This document shows, piece after piece, positions 42,836 through 51,456 of a stretch of 53,228 nt of DNA. Within the stretch, counting starts at the first letter, position 1, and every line of letters begins with the position of its first letter. The notes under the pieces were generated by a model that was not told the origin of the DNA, made no database searches, and saw only the letters and a program-made list of their open reading frames with translations. The translations under genes and the position numbers were made by a program. The stretch spans positions 1-53,228 of the forward strand of contig JAEKLQ010000050.1 in NCBI GenBank assembly GCA_019509785.1, in the 5' to 3' direction. This stretch comes from Fibrobacterota bacterium. Its GTDB lineage: Bacteria > Fibrobacterota > Fibrobacteria > UBA11236.

Positions 42836-43693
42836 GTGCTGCTGCTGCAATATCCATTCGCGCTTTCGGCCCTGGGGCTTTGCCTGCTGCTGACGGGCGT
42901 GCTCAGCTTCTTCGGATACCACGTGGTGCGGCGCGGAGTCATCTTCGTCGATCTGGCCCTGGCCCAGGTGGCGTCCCTCGGCGCCTGCGTGGGCTTCCTG
43001 ATCGGCTGGGGCGAAACCCGCCCGCTCGCCACCTTCCTATTGTCCTTGGGCTTCACCTTCATGGGGGCATGGCTCTTCTCTTGGTTCCGCGGGCGCAAGG
43101 CGCTGCCCATCGAAGCCCTGATCGGGGTGACCTACGCGGGGGCCATGGCCCTGTCCCTGATCGTGCTCGAGAAGTCCGCCACGGGATCGGAAGAGCTGAA
43201 GGAAATGCTGGTCGGATCCATCCTCACGGTTTCGCCCCGGACCTTGGGGCTGGCCGCCGCCATCTTCGCGGTGGTGGGGGTGATCCTGTTCCTGGCCCGG
43301 AAGCCCCTTTTCGCCATCACCGAGGCCCCCGAGGAGGCCCGGGCCCGCGGCTATAAGCTGTGGTTCTGGGACTTCGTGTTCTATACCGCCTTCGGCTTGG
43401 TCGTAACCTTCTCGGTACGGGTAGCGGGGGTGTTACTGGTGTTCGCCTTCCTCATCGTGCCATCGTTGGCCTCGCTGCTGGCGTTCCCCGGGAAAGCCGC
43501 GGTCGGGGCCTGGAAGCGGGTGGCGTTCGGTTGGGGTTTCGGAACAGTAGGCTGCCTGGCCGGGCTGGAGGCCTCGCTGCGCCTGGACTGGTCGGCCGGG
43601 CCGACCATCGTGGCGGCCTTCATCCTGTTCCTGGCCATCGCCGGGGTGGTGGCGCGGGTGCGGGGAGGGGCGGCTTCAGGGAGGGCTGGATAA
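42836..43693 (+). CDS. ZnuB/MntB-like ABC transporter permease
   Basis: 285 residues from GTG at 42836. Eight or nine membrane helices of the ABC-3 family: VVRRGVIFVDLALAQVASLGACVGF (landmark FVDLALAQVASLG, the usual signature), EALIGVTYAGAMALSLI, LVGSILTVSPRTL, VRVAGVLLVFAFLIVPSLASLL (landmark AGVLLVFAFLIVP). Moves zinc or manganese across the inner membrane together with the ZnuA-like protein. The next gene is on the opposite strand and overlaps the 3' end by 18 bases, so the ATPase subunit is not in this operon and must be elsewhere. Confidence 0.92.
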   Translation: MLLLQYPFALSALGLCLLLTGVLSFFGYHVVRRGVIFVDLALAQVASLGACVGFLIGWGETRPLATFLLSLGFTFMGAWLFSWFRGRKALPIEALIGVTYAGAMALSLIVLEKSATGSEELKEMLVGSILTVSPRTLGLAAAIFAVVGVILFLARKPLFAITEAPEEARARGYKLWFWDFVFYTAFGLVVTFSVRVAGVLLVFAFLIVPSLASLLAFPGKAAVGAWKRVAFGWGFGTVGCLAGLEASLRLDWSAGPTIVAAFILFLAIAGVVARVRGGAASGRAG

Positions 43694-44611
43694 ATCCGAA
43701 GATGATTTCCTGCCCAGGCCGTCGAAAAACCCGGGCAGGCCCACGGCATCCCCAGCCCATGTCCGCCGGGAGACGGGTCCGTAGGGCAGGGACGGATTGG
43801 CGGTGATTTTGGCTTGCGCTCCGGAGGATCGGACGGATGCCGAGCCGTCCCGCTGGTAAACGCGCACCCAGTCGACCAGCATTTTTTGCGGGAATACCGT
43901 GGCGCTGTCGGGAGGCCCGGCCCAACTTCCGCCGACGGCCAGATCGAGGATCAGGAAAAACGGTTGATCGAAAGGCTTGGGGAACGCCAGGTTATCGGGC
44001 GACCATTTATTGGGGCTGTAATAGGTATGCGTAGTGTCCAGGGTGAAACTGAAGGATGTCGAGTCCCAGATCATGGTATAGACGTGGAAGGTATCCGATA
44101 GGGTTTGGTTGGCGGGGGCGGTATAGGTTCCCTGGATGGACTGGTTGCCGGCCCCGTAGTGCAGTGTCGTATAGGTCAAGCGCGTATTGTTCCCCAGGTT
44201 TTCCATGATATCGATTTCCCCGCTACGCGGCCAACTGCCGTACGCCACGGGCGCATTCGGCATCATCCAAATCGCCGGCCACATGCCTTGCCCGTACGGC
44301 AGCTTGGCGCGGACGTCGATGCGGCAGTATTTCCATACGCCCTTGTTCCGCGTCGAAATCTGCGTGGCGGTGAATTGCTTGCCGCCGTAATTCTCCTTCT
44401 GGGCCTGTAGCGTCAGGTTTCCGTCGGAGACGGACAGGTTCTGGGAGCGATTGGTATAGGTAGCCGCCCCGGGATCGCCCTCATTGAGTTCCAGCGCCCA
44501 TTTGCTCGCATCCAAGCCGGCGCCGTTGAATTCGTCCGACCAGACGAGTTTCCATCCGTTCAACGGTTGCGCCAGGGGGCTTCGGGAAAGGAGCGCTACG
44601 CACGCCTGCAA
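43676..44611 (-). CDS. Secreted GH16 glucanase (laminarinase/lichenase type)
   Basis: GH16 jelly-roll enzyme with the catalytic signature GEIDIMEN (Glu132 nucleophile, Asp134, Glu137 acid/base), WSDEFNGAGLD at the start of the fold, YGQGMWPAIWMMP, and PFFLILDLAVGGSWAGPP (landmark LDLAVGGSWAG). Cuts beta-1,3 or mixed beta-1,3/1,4-glucan. The only usual start is TTG at 44611, but the frame is open upstream and reads KTGVKKAIVGIALQACVALLSRSPLAQ (landmark VKKAIVGIAL), a normal signal peptide. A strong ribosome binding site GGGAGGT lies 7 bases before a GTA codon (44654-44656) that begins this stretch, so the true start is probably at GTA, or at a GTG altered by mutation or sequencing error. C-terminal ~50 residues are non-catalytic. 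Confidence 0.92.
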   Translation of the reverse strand: MQACVALLSRSPLAQPLNGWKLVWSDEFNGAGLDASKWALELNEGDPGAATYTNRSQNLSVSDGNLTLQAQKENYGGKQFTATQISTRNKGVWKYCRIDVRAKLPYGQGMWPAIWMMPNAPVAYGSWPRSGEIDIMENLGNNTRLTYTTLHYGAGNQSIQGTYTAPANQTLSDTFHVYTMIWDSTSFSFTLDTTHTYYSPNKWSPDNLAFPKPFDQPFFLILDLAVGGSWAGPPDSATVFPQKMLVDWVRVYQRDGSASVRSSGAQAKITANPSLPYGPVSRRTWAGDAVGLPGFFDGLGRKSSSDLSSPP

Positions 44612-44663
44612 GGCAATGCCGACTATGGCTTTCTTTACCCCGGTTTTCGTTTGTACCGTCGAT

Positions 44664-44670
44664 ACCTCCC
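44664..44670 (-). promoter_or_regulatory. Ribosome binding site that points to an unusual GTA start for the GH16 gene
   Basis: GGGAGGT on the minus strand at 44664-44670 is followed after 7 bases by GTA (44654-44656), from which a signal peptide reads in frame into the GH16 enzyme. No ATG, GTG or TTG lies within normal distance of it in this frame. Confidence 0.6.
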
Positions 44671-44720
44671 GGGAGAGGGCTCCCCGTGTCTGATGTTTTA
44701 AATAGAACCCGGCGTATGGA

Positions 44721-46928
44721 TTATGGCAGGGGGAGAATAGGGCTTGTGAAGCGTTTTCCGTCCCGCTCCAAGACCGCCAATCCCAAACCAGCGTTTCCGG
44801 GCCCGATTCGCACCGGGATCCGGTTTATACCCGCGCGCAATCGGTAAAGGCCCAATCTCCTTCCCGAAAAGGCATACAGACTCAAGGTTGCTTTGGGATC
44901 CGCGAGGGCGCCGCAGTCGAATCTTAAAGTAGCGCCTCCGGGTAACGAGCGTGTTATGGTGATGACCGGCATCCGTTCGGGCCCGGCCGCGGTCTTGCGG
45001 CCCCGGCGGATCTCCGCTTGGGCATCGTATTCATAGGCCCCGATATCGGGCGCTTTTCCGATGAAATCATCATTCACGCCGGGAATGATGGCTCCGCCAT
45101 CGATCAGCGGGCTGCCCGCGGCCAGGCGATAATCCGTGCCGACGGCGGCGAATTCCGGATCGGCATTCAACCCGTGCGCTTCCTGTCCCGTGGCTTTGGA
45201 AAAGGCGGAAAGGCTCGCGAAGTTGGATCCGGACCATTGCGCCACCTTGCCCGTTGCCGTCGTGAACAAGTCATCGGAATCGAAATCCACCGGGTTTTGG
45301 CTGGAGCCGCTTTGCAAGGCATAATCGGTTCCGGCGTAAACGTTATTGCGGGAAACGATATGGTTCCAGGCGCTGTATTGCTTGAACCAAAAGCCCGGCT
45401 GGCCGGCCACCGATGTCTGGCAGGTATTATGGTAGAGGTACACCCAATCCGTGGTCATGGAGCCGTCCACGTTGAACTTGACGGGATACCCGACATAGCC
45501 GCTATGCGTTTCCCAGCCGGTCAGCAAGTTGCGCATGATATAGGTCGGCCCGCCCTGCGCCGGCGCCACCGAGATGCCCGTCAGGAATTTCCGGAAGACG
45601 TTGCCGTAAATCCGGACGTTGGTCCCGGCCCCGTCCGTTTCGATGCCGTCGTCGTTGAGGAACTCGAGAAGGTTGCCGTGGAAATCCAGGTTGCTGGTCG
45701 GGCCCGAAGCATCGTCCGAATACAGATGCGATCCGTCGAAGAGATGGGAAAAATGGTTGTTGCGGATCACGTTCCCGATATTGGCGGTCGGGCTGCCGTA
45801 AACCACCACGCCGCCGGCCTCGTAGTAGTCCGTGCCTTCCTTGACGGCGCTCCAGTTCCAGGTGTCGATGGGCGTCTCCGTGAATTCGCAACGTTGCACG
45901 GTATTGAAGCGGCAACCCCGTTTCAAGGCCACGCCTACCACGCTGTGGTGGAAGAAGCAGGAGTCCACCAGATTATAGGACGCGCCGTCGCAGTAGATTC
46001 CGCGCGGATAAGAGTCCAGCCCGTAGTAGGCGATTTCCAATCCGCGCACTTGGATGTAGTCCCGTCCCGAAAAGGTGAGGGCGGTGGTGAAGCGAGGTAT
46101 TTGCACGGTATCCGCCGCGGTGGGCGCGCGCCCCGCCGGAAAGCGGACGTAGAGATAGGCGCCGTCGGCGAAAAACCCTTCCTCCATGCCCCAGGTATTG
46201 CCCACCAAATCCTTCAGGCTCGGATGCGCGAACAGATGCTTGCCGTTGCGGTACGCCAGACCCGGCTGGGCCGTGCAAGCGGAGCGGTACACGCCGGCGC
46301 CGGCATCGTAGGAACTCCAGGTAGGATGAAAGGAAGTGTCCCGGCCGTCCAAGGCCGCCGCTTCCCCGGGGGCATTGCGGATGCATATCGGCGCCTGCGC
46401 CGTACCCGAACGGGGCAAGGTGACGGACTCGCAGTAGCGTCCCACATGCAAGAGGATGGTGGCGCCGGGATTGGCCAAGGAAACGGCATGCGCCAGGGTG
46501 GCGAAGGCCTGGGACAGGCTGGAACCATCGTGGCTATCGCTGCCGTTCACGGCGACATGGTAGGTCGCGCCCTTGGGCGCGGGGAAGGAATCGGAGCGGG
46601 TGGTGACCTGGAAGAGGGTATCCAGGGGGAACGATTTACCCAGCAGGCGGATCATATAGGCCGTGTTGGGCCTCAAGCCGAAAACGCTTCCGGCGAATCG
46701 ATTGGCTGCCACGCGGGAAAGGCCATGGCCCGGATGCGGAGCTTGCTGCGAGACCGCGGGATTCCAGGCGACGGAAACCGCGGCGGCGGTATCGGAAGCT
46801 CCTGAGAGCCCAATTTCGATCCCTATGTTATTGAATGTGGCGACCGTCGTGACGGAAGTGACGGACTGGGAATAGGCCGCGGCCAATGCCGCCGAAAGAG
46901 CCAAGGGAAGAGCCCGGATCGGATTCAT
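44721..46928 (-). CDS. Secreted right-handed beta-helix protein, probable polysaccharide lyase or related enzyme
   Basis: 735 residues. Signal peptide about 1-20; residues 22-115 a fibronectin/Ig-like domain (VAWNPAVSQQA, LRPNTAYMIRLLG); residues about 122-640 a parallel beta-helix that opens with TYHVAVNGSDSHDGSSLSQAFATLAHAVSLANPG (landmark DGSSLSQAFATL, DUF1565-like) and contains rungs such as IQVRGLEIAYYG, NLVDSCFFHHSVVGV, GNVIRNNHFSHLFDG, NVRIYGNVFRKFLTGI. The end PDIGAYEYD is typical of choice-of-anchor beta-helix proteins. The C-terminal ~75 residues (LSLYAFSGRRLGLYRL) look like the sorting-like module of other secreted enzymes here. Pectate lyase (PL9-like) is the best guess; the catalytic Lys is not identified. 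Between DUF535 and GH16 genes on the same strand. Confidence 0.78.
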   Translation of the reverse strand: MNPIRALPLALSAALAAAYSQSVTSVTTVATFNNIGIEIGLSGASDTAAAVSVAWNPAVSQQAPHPGHGLSRVAANRFAGSVFGLRPNTAYMIRLLGKSFPLDTLFQVTTRSDSFPAPKGATYHVAVNGSDSHDGSSLSQAFATLAHAVSLANPGATILLHVGRYCESVTLPRSGTAQAPICIRNAPGEAAALDGRDTSFHPTWSSYDAGAGVYRSACTAQPGLAYRNGKHLFAHPSLKDLVGNTWGMEEGFFADGAYLYVRFPAGRAPTAADTVQIPRFTTALTFSGRDYIQVRGLEIAYYGLDSYPRGIYCDGASYNLVDSCFFHHSVVGVALKRGCRFNTVQRCEFTETPIDTWNWSAVKEGTDYYEAGGVVVYGSPTANIGNVIRNNHFSHLFDGSHLYSDDASGPTSNLDFHGNLLEFLNDDGIETDGAGTNVRIYGNVFRKFLTGISVAPAQGGPTYIMRNLLTGWETHSGYVGYPVKFNVDGSMTTDWVYLYHNTCQTSVAGQPGFWFKQYSAWNHIVSRNNVYAGTDYALQSGSSQNPVDFDSDDLFTTATGKVAQWSGSNFASLSAFSKATGQEAHGLNADPEFAAVGTDYRLAAGSPLIDGGAIIPGVNDDFIGKAPDIGAYEYDAQAEIRRGRKTAAGPERMPVITITRSLPGGATLRFDCGALADPKATLSLYAFSGRRLGLYRLRAGINRIPVRIGPGNAGLGLAVLERDGKRFTSPILPLP

Positions 46929-46949
46929 GCGGCGCCCTTCGCGTGCGGA

Positions 46950-47975
46950 TCAACGGCTGACGAAAAGGAGGTCCTCGATGTTCGCGTGCATCTGAGCGAG
47001 GATTCGTTGCTTCAATTCCCGTTTGCGGCGGGTACGGGAACGATGCCCCGGCACCAGGTGCATCGGTTTCCAGGCTACGTCCAACGGCAGGCGATAGAAC
47101 TTTCCGTACCGCTCGCCGCCGTTGGTCTCCCAGAATCGATCATACCGCGCGAGGGCCTGCTCCGGCATCTCCCGTACGGCATCATTCGAATTCTCGGCCG
47201 AAGGCACCGCCAAGAGTAAGGGGATGCCTAGGGAAACGGCCAAGGCCTGTACGGAAAGCAGAAGTAAAGTGGCAGGGCAGATCTCCCCCGCCGATTTCGC
47301 TGCCTGGCGAAATAATGGTCCTGTTCCCGGAAATCCCTGGGACCCGCCGATCAGAATGGCTTTCGTGAAGTCATTGCCGACCAGTTCCCCGGGAATAAAG
47401 CTGAAGGTAAGCTTGTATAGCTTACGTTCGTTCCATGACGCCACCAAGGACAGATCGCCCTCCAGGAAGTGCGCCCCCGGCAAGGCCAAGGAGACCGATA
47501 GGCAATCCATTTCGCACCGGTGCGACCAGAGCATCGCCTTGCGCGCGGGAAACCCCCGATGAGCCAGACCCGGCATCATCGCGCCCAACCGGAGGTAATG
47601 ATAGATGAGGATGCGGAGGCGCTCTCCCGTTTTGAAGGACAAGGCGAGATAGCCGCCCAGGAATTTGAAAGCCATCACCGGTTGGATACGCACCGCTTGA
47701 TCCATGCGGGTATCCCGGAGGATGCGCCGCAAACGAAGATATCCCGGAATGCAAGGGATGAAACTCGCCACCTGGCGGAGGCGTTTCCAGGACAGGCTGC
47801 GCAAGCGGGTGCCCAAAGACGTCCATTCGGAAACCTTGAGATCGGAAACACGCAGGTCGATCCGGGGAGCCAGGAGAAAATGGCCACCCATCCGGCGAAC
47901 CAGGGGAGCGGATTTCGGCCCGGGCTCCGCTGTCTGGGATATGGGCAAAGAATCTTGAGTCGTTATCGGAGGCAT
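46950..47975 (-). CDS. DUF535 (VirK/YbjX-like) family protein
   Basis: 341 residues. The family pattern is clear: LWSHRCEMDCLSVSLALPG, HFLEGDLSLVASWNERKLYKLTFSFIPG (landmark RKLYKLTFSF), AILIGGSQGFPGTGPLFRQAAKSAGEICPATLLLLSVQALAVSLGI (landmark LIGGSQG), RYDRFWETNGGERYGKFYRLP (landmark YDRFWETNGG), then a basic tail RSRTRRKRELKQRI. Family members VirK and YbjX are linked to envelope and antimicrobial-peptide resistance, with no known enzyme activity. ATG at 47975 follows AAGGAGAGG; a GTG at 48020 and ATG at 48011 are alternatives. The beta-helix gene starts 21 bases downstream, suggesting a shared mRNA. Confidence 0.85.
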   Translation of the reverse strand: MPPITTQDSLPISQTAEPGPKSAPLVRRMGGHFLLAPRIDLRVSDLKVSEWTSLGTRLRSLSWKRLRQVASFIPCIPGYLRLRRILRDTRMDQAVRIQPVMAFKFLGGYLALSFKTGERLRILIYHYLRLGAMMPGLAHRGFPARKAMLWSHRCEMDCLSVSLALPGAHFLEGDLSLVASWNERKLYKLTFSFIPGELVGNDFTKAILIGGSQGFPGTGPLFRQAAKSAGEICPATLLLLSVQALAVSLGIPLLLAVPSAENSNDAVREMPEQALARYDRFWETNGGERYGKFYRLPLDVAWKPMHLVPGHRSRTRRKRELKQRILAQMHANIEDLLFVSR

Positions 47976-48360
47976 GGACCTCTCCTTCGGATGGGTACTG
48001 GGCGCGGACATTTCCTTCACTCCAGTTGAATACTCTCGGAAGTGGACCGACTACCCTGAGGTAAGACGAAGAGGAAAGCCAAATGGATAGCTGAACCAAA
48101 ACTGGAACCAGTGCAATGCCCCCCCAGACACTTGCATCGGTTCCTTGCCTCAAAGTAACTCCGGAAAAATAGGAGCGAAAGCACTATTTTGGATGGTACC
48201 GGAGCATTTCGAACCGGTTCCGGCGCCGGAATGCCAGGCAAAATATTCCGGCATGCCCATAGGCGCATGAATTTGCCAGAGCGGCTCATCATGGAGTCGC
48301 TTTCATCCTATTTTCGGGCCGAGACGCCCTAGGGGATGGAGGGGTCTGGTTCGACTGGAA
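47976..48360. other. 385-bp intergenic region with several palindromes
   Basis: No gene that I can support. It is less GC-rich than its neighbours. It holds a long imperfect hairpin with arms GGAACCAGTGCAA (48104-48116) and TTGCATCGGTTCC (48132-48144), a perfect 10-bp palindrome GAACCGGTTC (48211-48220) and an overlapping perfect 14-bp palindrome TTCCGGCGCCGGAA (48218-48231). It lies between the yceH stop and the DUF535 start, so it holds the DUF535 promoter. A 91-codon frame across it lacks coding character. Confidence 0.5.
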
Positions 48361-49032
48361 TCAACCGCCCAGTTCGGAGCGGATCTTGGCGACCTCGGAC
48401 TTGAGCGCCGCATAGGCCTCTTTCAATTCCGCCACCTCGCGCCTTAGTTCTTCGAAGGCTTCCCATTTCGACGGGGCGACGGTCGTGGCGCCCGCATGGG
48501 CCTCGTCCGCTGGCGCGGAGGCCTCTTCGTTATGGGCTTGCAGGACGTCCCGCCACCGCGCCTCTTTCCAACCGGGGCGTTTCGGCAGGAGTTCGGCCCA
48601 GGGCTCGGAGCGCCGGGCCAAGCCTTGCAACACGGCTTCGGCGGCCTCCGGCGAAGCGAAGGGATGCAAGCTGGAGGCCCGCGTCCTGATCTCGTTCAGG
48701 GTTTGCCCCCCGCGCAGGAGCAGAACCGCCACTACGGCCAAGGCCGGCTTGTCCGCATTGAAACGCACGTCCTCCAGGAAATGGCGGTACTTGTAGGCGC
48801 CCGACGACCCATATGGAATGAACACCACCAGGCATTTCCGTTTCAGCCCGGCCAGGGCCAACTCCACGGTGTCCTCGTCGTACTCCGTCACCGGCTCGCG
48901 GCTGCTCTTCTGGTTGCAAGCCGTGCGCAGGGCGTTGAGGGTCATGGGGTAATAGTCGGGCGTAGCCAGGCTCTTTTCGATCAGGGTGCCGAGCACGCGG
49001 GCTTCTTCGGACGTCAGGGTTTCGATCAGCAT
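48361..49032 (-). CDS. yceH: YceH/DUF480 family protein
   Basis: 223 residues. Two winged-helix units typical of DUF480: LTSEEARVLGTLIEKSLATPDYYPMTLNAL (landmark GTLIEKSLATPDYYP) with ACNQKSSREPV, then ALAVVAVLLLRGGQTLNEIRTRA (landmark LRGGQTLNEIR) and FASPEAAEAVLQGLARR. A C-terminal helix (WEAFEELRREVAELKEAYAALKSEVAKI, landmark AYAALKSEVAKI) looks like a coiled coil. Function of the family is unknown; the fold suggests DNA or protein binding. ATG at 49032. Confidence 0.93.
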   Translation of the reverse strand: MLIETLTSEEARVLGTLIEKSLATPDYYPMTLNALRTACNQKSSREPVTEYDEDTVELALAGLKRKCLVVFIPYGSSGAYKYRHFLEDVRFNADKPALAVVAVLLLRGGQTLNEIRTRASSLHPFASPEAAEAVLQGLARRSEPWAELLPKRPGWKEARWRDVLQAHNEEASAPADEAHAGATTVAPSKWEAFEELRREVAELKEAYAALKSEVAKIRSELGG

Positions 49033-49274
49033 ATGGGGTTGGTCCGATCGGGATCGGGCATGAGGCGGCGGAAGGCTTGGGGCATGGGGCTAGAACATAT
49101 CTTCATTCCCTCCGCTTGGCGAACCGGACCAGGGAGAGGCCCACTTTTAGCGTGGGGCCGTGGCTTGGATAAAACGCCAGGTCCGGCGGATTGATATCCT
49201 TTAACGGTACGGGGCGTCGAAGCCTCAGGCATGTTCATAGTATGATTGGATTTCCAGAATAAGGGAAGGCTTCT

Positions 49275-50417
49275 ATGCGCAGAACCCTCATGTTATTTTC
49301 GATCCTACTAATCAATACAAGCAGGGGAACCGCGTCCAAGCTGGGAGATATGGCAATGGCGCTTCCGAAGAACGCTTTTGTGAAAATCACCGGAAATGCC
49401 AGCCTGAACGCACTCGACCTGGAAAGCAGCATCCTGTACTGGACCAACTCCGGCGTCTGGGACCCCGTGAAAAAGCAGGTCCGCTGGATAGGCGGCCCGG
49501 GCACGTGTTGCTCAAGCTTACCGACTTTCAAAATGATTACCTACGACGAGGCAACGGATACATGGGCCATCACTCCCACGCCATACACGGGGTCCGGCCA
49601 TGGTTATGACGGCAATGCCATCAATCCCGCCACCGGTTTGCATTACTTCGGCCAAAAGGATGAGCCGCAAGTCCGCGTATGGGACGGCGCCTCCTTTTCC
49701 CTGTTGCCGGCCGCCCCTGTTTCCGCTCTGACCACGCCAAGCCTCACCTGGTTCCCGGAACTCAATTCGGGCGCGGGCGGGCTTTTGTTCATGGGAGACG
49801 AGGGTAAATTAGCCTGGTATAATGGCTCGCAATGGACCTCCATCACCGGGGTCCAGACTACTGGATACGACAATTTTTCCGAGTACAATCCGGTGGATAA
49901 AGTCGTTTGGTTGGGTAACGGCAGCGGGGCCTACCGGCTTTCCGCCGACCTCACCCTCACCAGGCTCGCCGCTGCGCCGTTCAGTCTTGAAGGCAACGCA
50001 TGCGCGTTGCATAGTTGCGATCCGCTTAGTGGCCTTTATATCGTTACCAATCTCGCCAATAACACCTGGTGGACATTCGATATCATGACCGACACTTGGG
50101 CGCAAATCGCCGGGCAGGCGGGCAAACCCGAATTCGGGACGAGTTGCAATGGAAGCGGGAACAATCAGTTCCAGGTCCCCATTTCGGATTACGGCGTGAT
50201 CCTTTACGTGGATCATGGCACAAGCCCGCTTTCCGTCTACCTGTATAAACCCTCCGCCCCCGTCTCCCAGGTCAGGATGTCCCCCCCACGGAAACGCAGG
50301 TACGCTGTCGGGAATCCCTTGGACCCAGGGACCGGAAATTTGGCGGGTATTTATGATCTTCGCGGAAGGAAGGCTTACGCGATCAAAGCCCCGCCAAAGG
50401 CGAAACCGTCACCTTAA
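49275..50417 (+). CDS. Secreted kelch-like beta-propeller protein
   Basis: 380 residues. Short N-terminal signal segment (MRRTLMLFSILLINTSRGTA). The body has repeated blades ending in an aromatic and hydrophobic strand: DPVKKQVRWIGGPG, TYDEATDTWAITPTP, WDGASFSLLPAAPV, MGDEGKLAWYNGSQWTSI, FDIMTDTWAQIAG. This spacing is that of kelch or galactose-oxidase-type propellers. The C-terminus is a short GIYDLRGRKAYAIKAPP, like the start of the sorting-like module seen in other secreted proteins here but cut short. Three Cys in GGPGTCCSS and HSCDP-like segments. No catalytic centre recognised. Its last 35 bases overlap the convergent SDR gene. Confidence 0.72.
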   Translation: MRRTLMLFSILLINTSRGTASKLGDMAMALPKNAFVKITGNASLNALDLESSILYWTNSGVWDPVKKQVRWIGGPGTCCSSLPTFKMITYDEATDTWAITPTPYTGSGHGYDGNAINPATGLHYFGQKDEPQVRVWDGASFSLLPAAPVSALTTPSLTWFPELNSGAGGLLFMGDEGKLAWYNGSQWTSITGVQTTGYDNFSEYNPVDKVVWLGNGSGAYRLSADLTLTRLAAAPFSLEGNACALHSCDPLSGLYIVTNLANNTWWTFDIMTDTWAQIAGQAGKPEFGTSCNGSGNNQFQVPISDYGVILYVDHGTSPLSVYLYKPSAPVSQVRMSPPRKRRYAVGNPLDPGTGNLAGIYDLRGRKAYAIKAPPKAKPSP

Positions 50418-51333
50418 CCCCTTGCGCATAGGGCGTGGCGCGCATCCCGAATCGGGACGTGAATTTCCCCGAGTCGAAAACATAATCGCGATCGTACTGA
50501 TACATCATCTCGGGCATCTCCCTCATGATGGGCATGAAGATGCCGAGCAGCTTGAGCAGCCACATAGGCAGGATGGAAACGCCGGCGGGACCGCCCATCT
50601 CGCGGACGAATAGATCGACAATCTCCCTGGCTGTCAGCGTTTCCGGATCGGTGGGCAAATGCCAGACTTGGCCGTAAGCGTCTTCGGTATTGCCGAGGAG
50701 AGCCGTAGCCTTGGCTGCGTCGGGCGTGAAGGTGAAAGAATGCTTCTTATCCGCGTTGATGAACCAATTTGCTTTCTTCCCCTTCTTGAGATTCTTATAC
50801 ACGACTTCCAGCAGAAAGCTCTTCTCGTTTCCGGGCCCGTAAAAGTCGGCGGATCGGGCGATCAAGGCTTGTAGCTTCCCGGCCCGGGCGGCCTGCAAAA
50901 GCATCTCGGCGATTTCCTTGCGGACCTCCCCCTTCTTGCTCGGCGGCCGGATGGCCGTCGCTTCCGTCATATGGGACAAGCCGTCCCGATCGTACATGTA
51001 GACGTTGTCGAAGAAGACCAGCTTGGCCTTATGCTTGATGCAGGCATCGATGGCGCTCCGCATCAGCTTGGGCCAACGGTCCTGCCAAACCTTGAGGTTG
51101 TAATCGAATCCCACCATGAGATAGACGATAGAAGAGCCCGCGATGGCCTTCTCCACCTGAACCGGATCGGAAAGGTCGGCCGGGAAGAGTTCGTCGCTCG
51201 CATTCACCCGCTTCGGATTGCGGCTGACCAGGCGGATGCGATCCGTATATGCGCGGAGCTCTTTAGCCAGGGGCGCGCCGATGGTTCCATTCGCTCCTAG
51301 GATGGTTTGCAGTCCAACCGTTTTTTCCGTCAT
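50383..51333 (-). CDS. NAD(P)-dependent epimerase/dehydratase-like protein (extended SDR family)
   Basis: 316 residues. Rossmann-type N-terminus QTILGANGTIGAPLAKEL with the GxxGxxG pattern (GANGTIG, about 13-19), RLVSRNPKR after the second strand, ADLSDPVQVEKAI, then VYLMVGFDYN and FFDNVYMYDRDG (a Tyr in the region of the SDR active site, but the YxxxK is not clean). The C-terminal part binds substrate (TFTPDAAKATALLG, WHLPTDPETLTAREIVDLF). Similar to atypical SDRs used on sugars or hydroxylated substrates. Good ribosome binding site AGAGG before ATG 51333. Substrate unknown. Confidence 0.85.
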   Translation of the reverse strand: MTEKTVGLQTILGANGTIGAPLAKELRAYTDRIRLVSRNPKRVNASDELFPADLSDPVQVEKAIAGSSIVYLMVGFDYNLKVWQDRWPKLMRSAIDACIKHKAKLVFFDNVYMYDRDGLSHMTEATAIRPPSKKGEVRKEIAEMLLQAARAGKLQALIARSADFYGPGNEKSFLLEVVYKNLKKGKKANWFINADKKHSFTFTPDAAKATALLGNTEDAYGQVWHLPTDPETLTAREIVDLFVREMGGPAGVSILPMWLLKLLGIFMPIMREMPEMMYQYDRDYVFDSGKFTSRFGMRATPYAQGVKVTVSPLAGL

Positions 51334-51456
51334 CGCCGACCTCTTTCCGATGTATGCGTGGCTACGGATGGCATAATAGCAATCAGCGCCGGGCCTTTAT
51401 CCAAGGCTGCTGGCCAATACTTCGCCATGCCACCTTTCACCCGGGGAATACGGAAG

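Noticed and set aside
45018-46805. 595-codon plus-strand frame opposite the beta-helix gene
   Set aside because: Antisense of a gene with clear signal peptide and beta-helix rungs; composition is not protein-like.
48017-48292. 91-codon minus-strand frame in the intergenic region
   Set aside because: No ribosome binding site, no family likeness, and mixed codon bias; overlaps palindromes. Treated as non-coding.
48340-48360. GGTTCGACT resembling a tRNA T-loop
   Set aside because: No matching acceptor, D or anticodon arms upstream.
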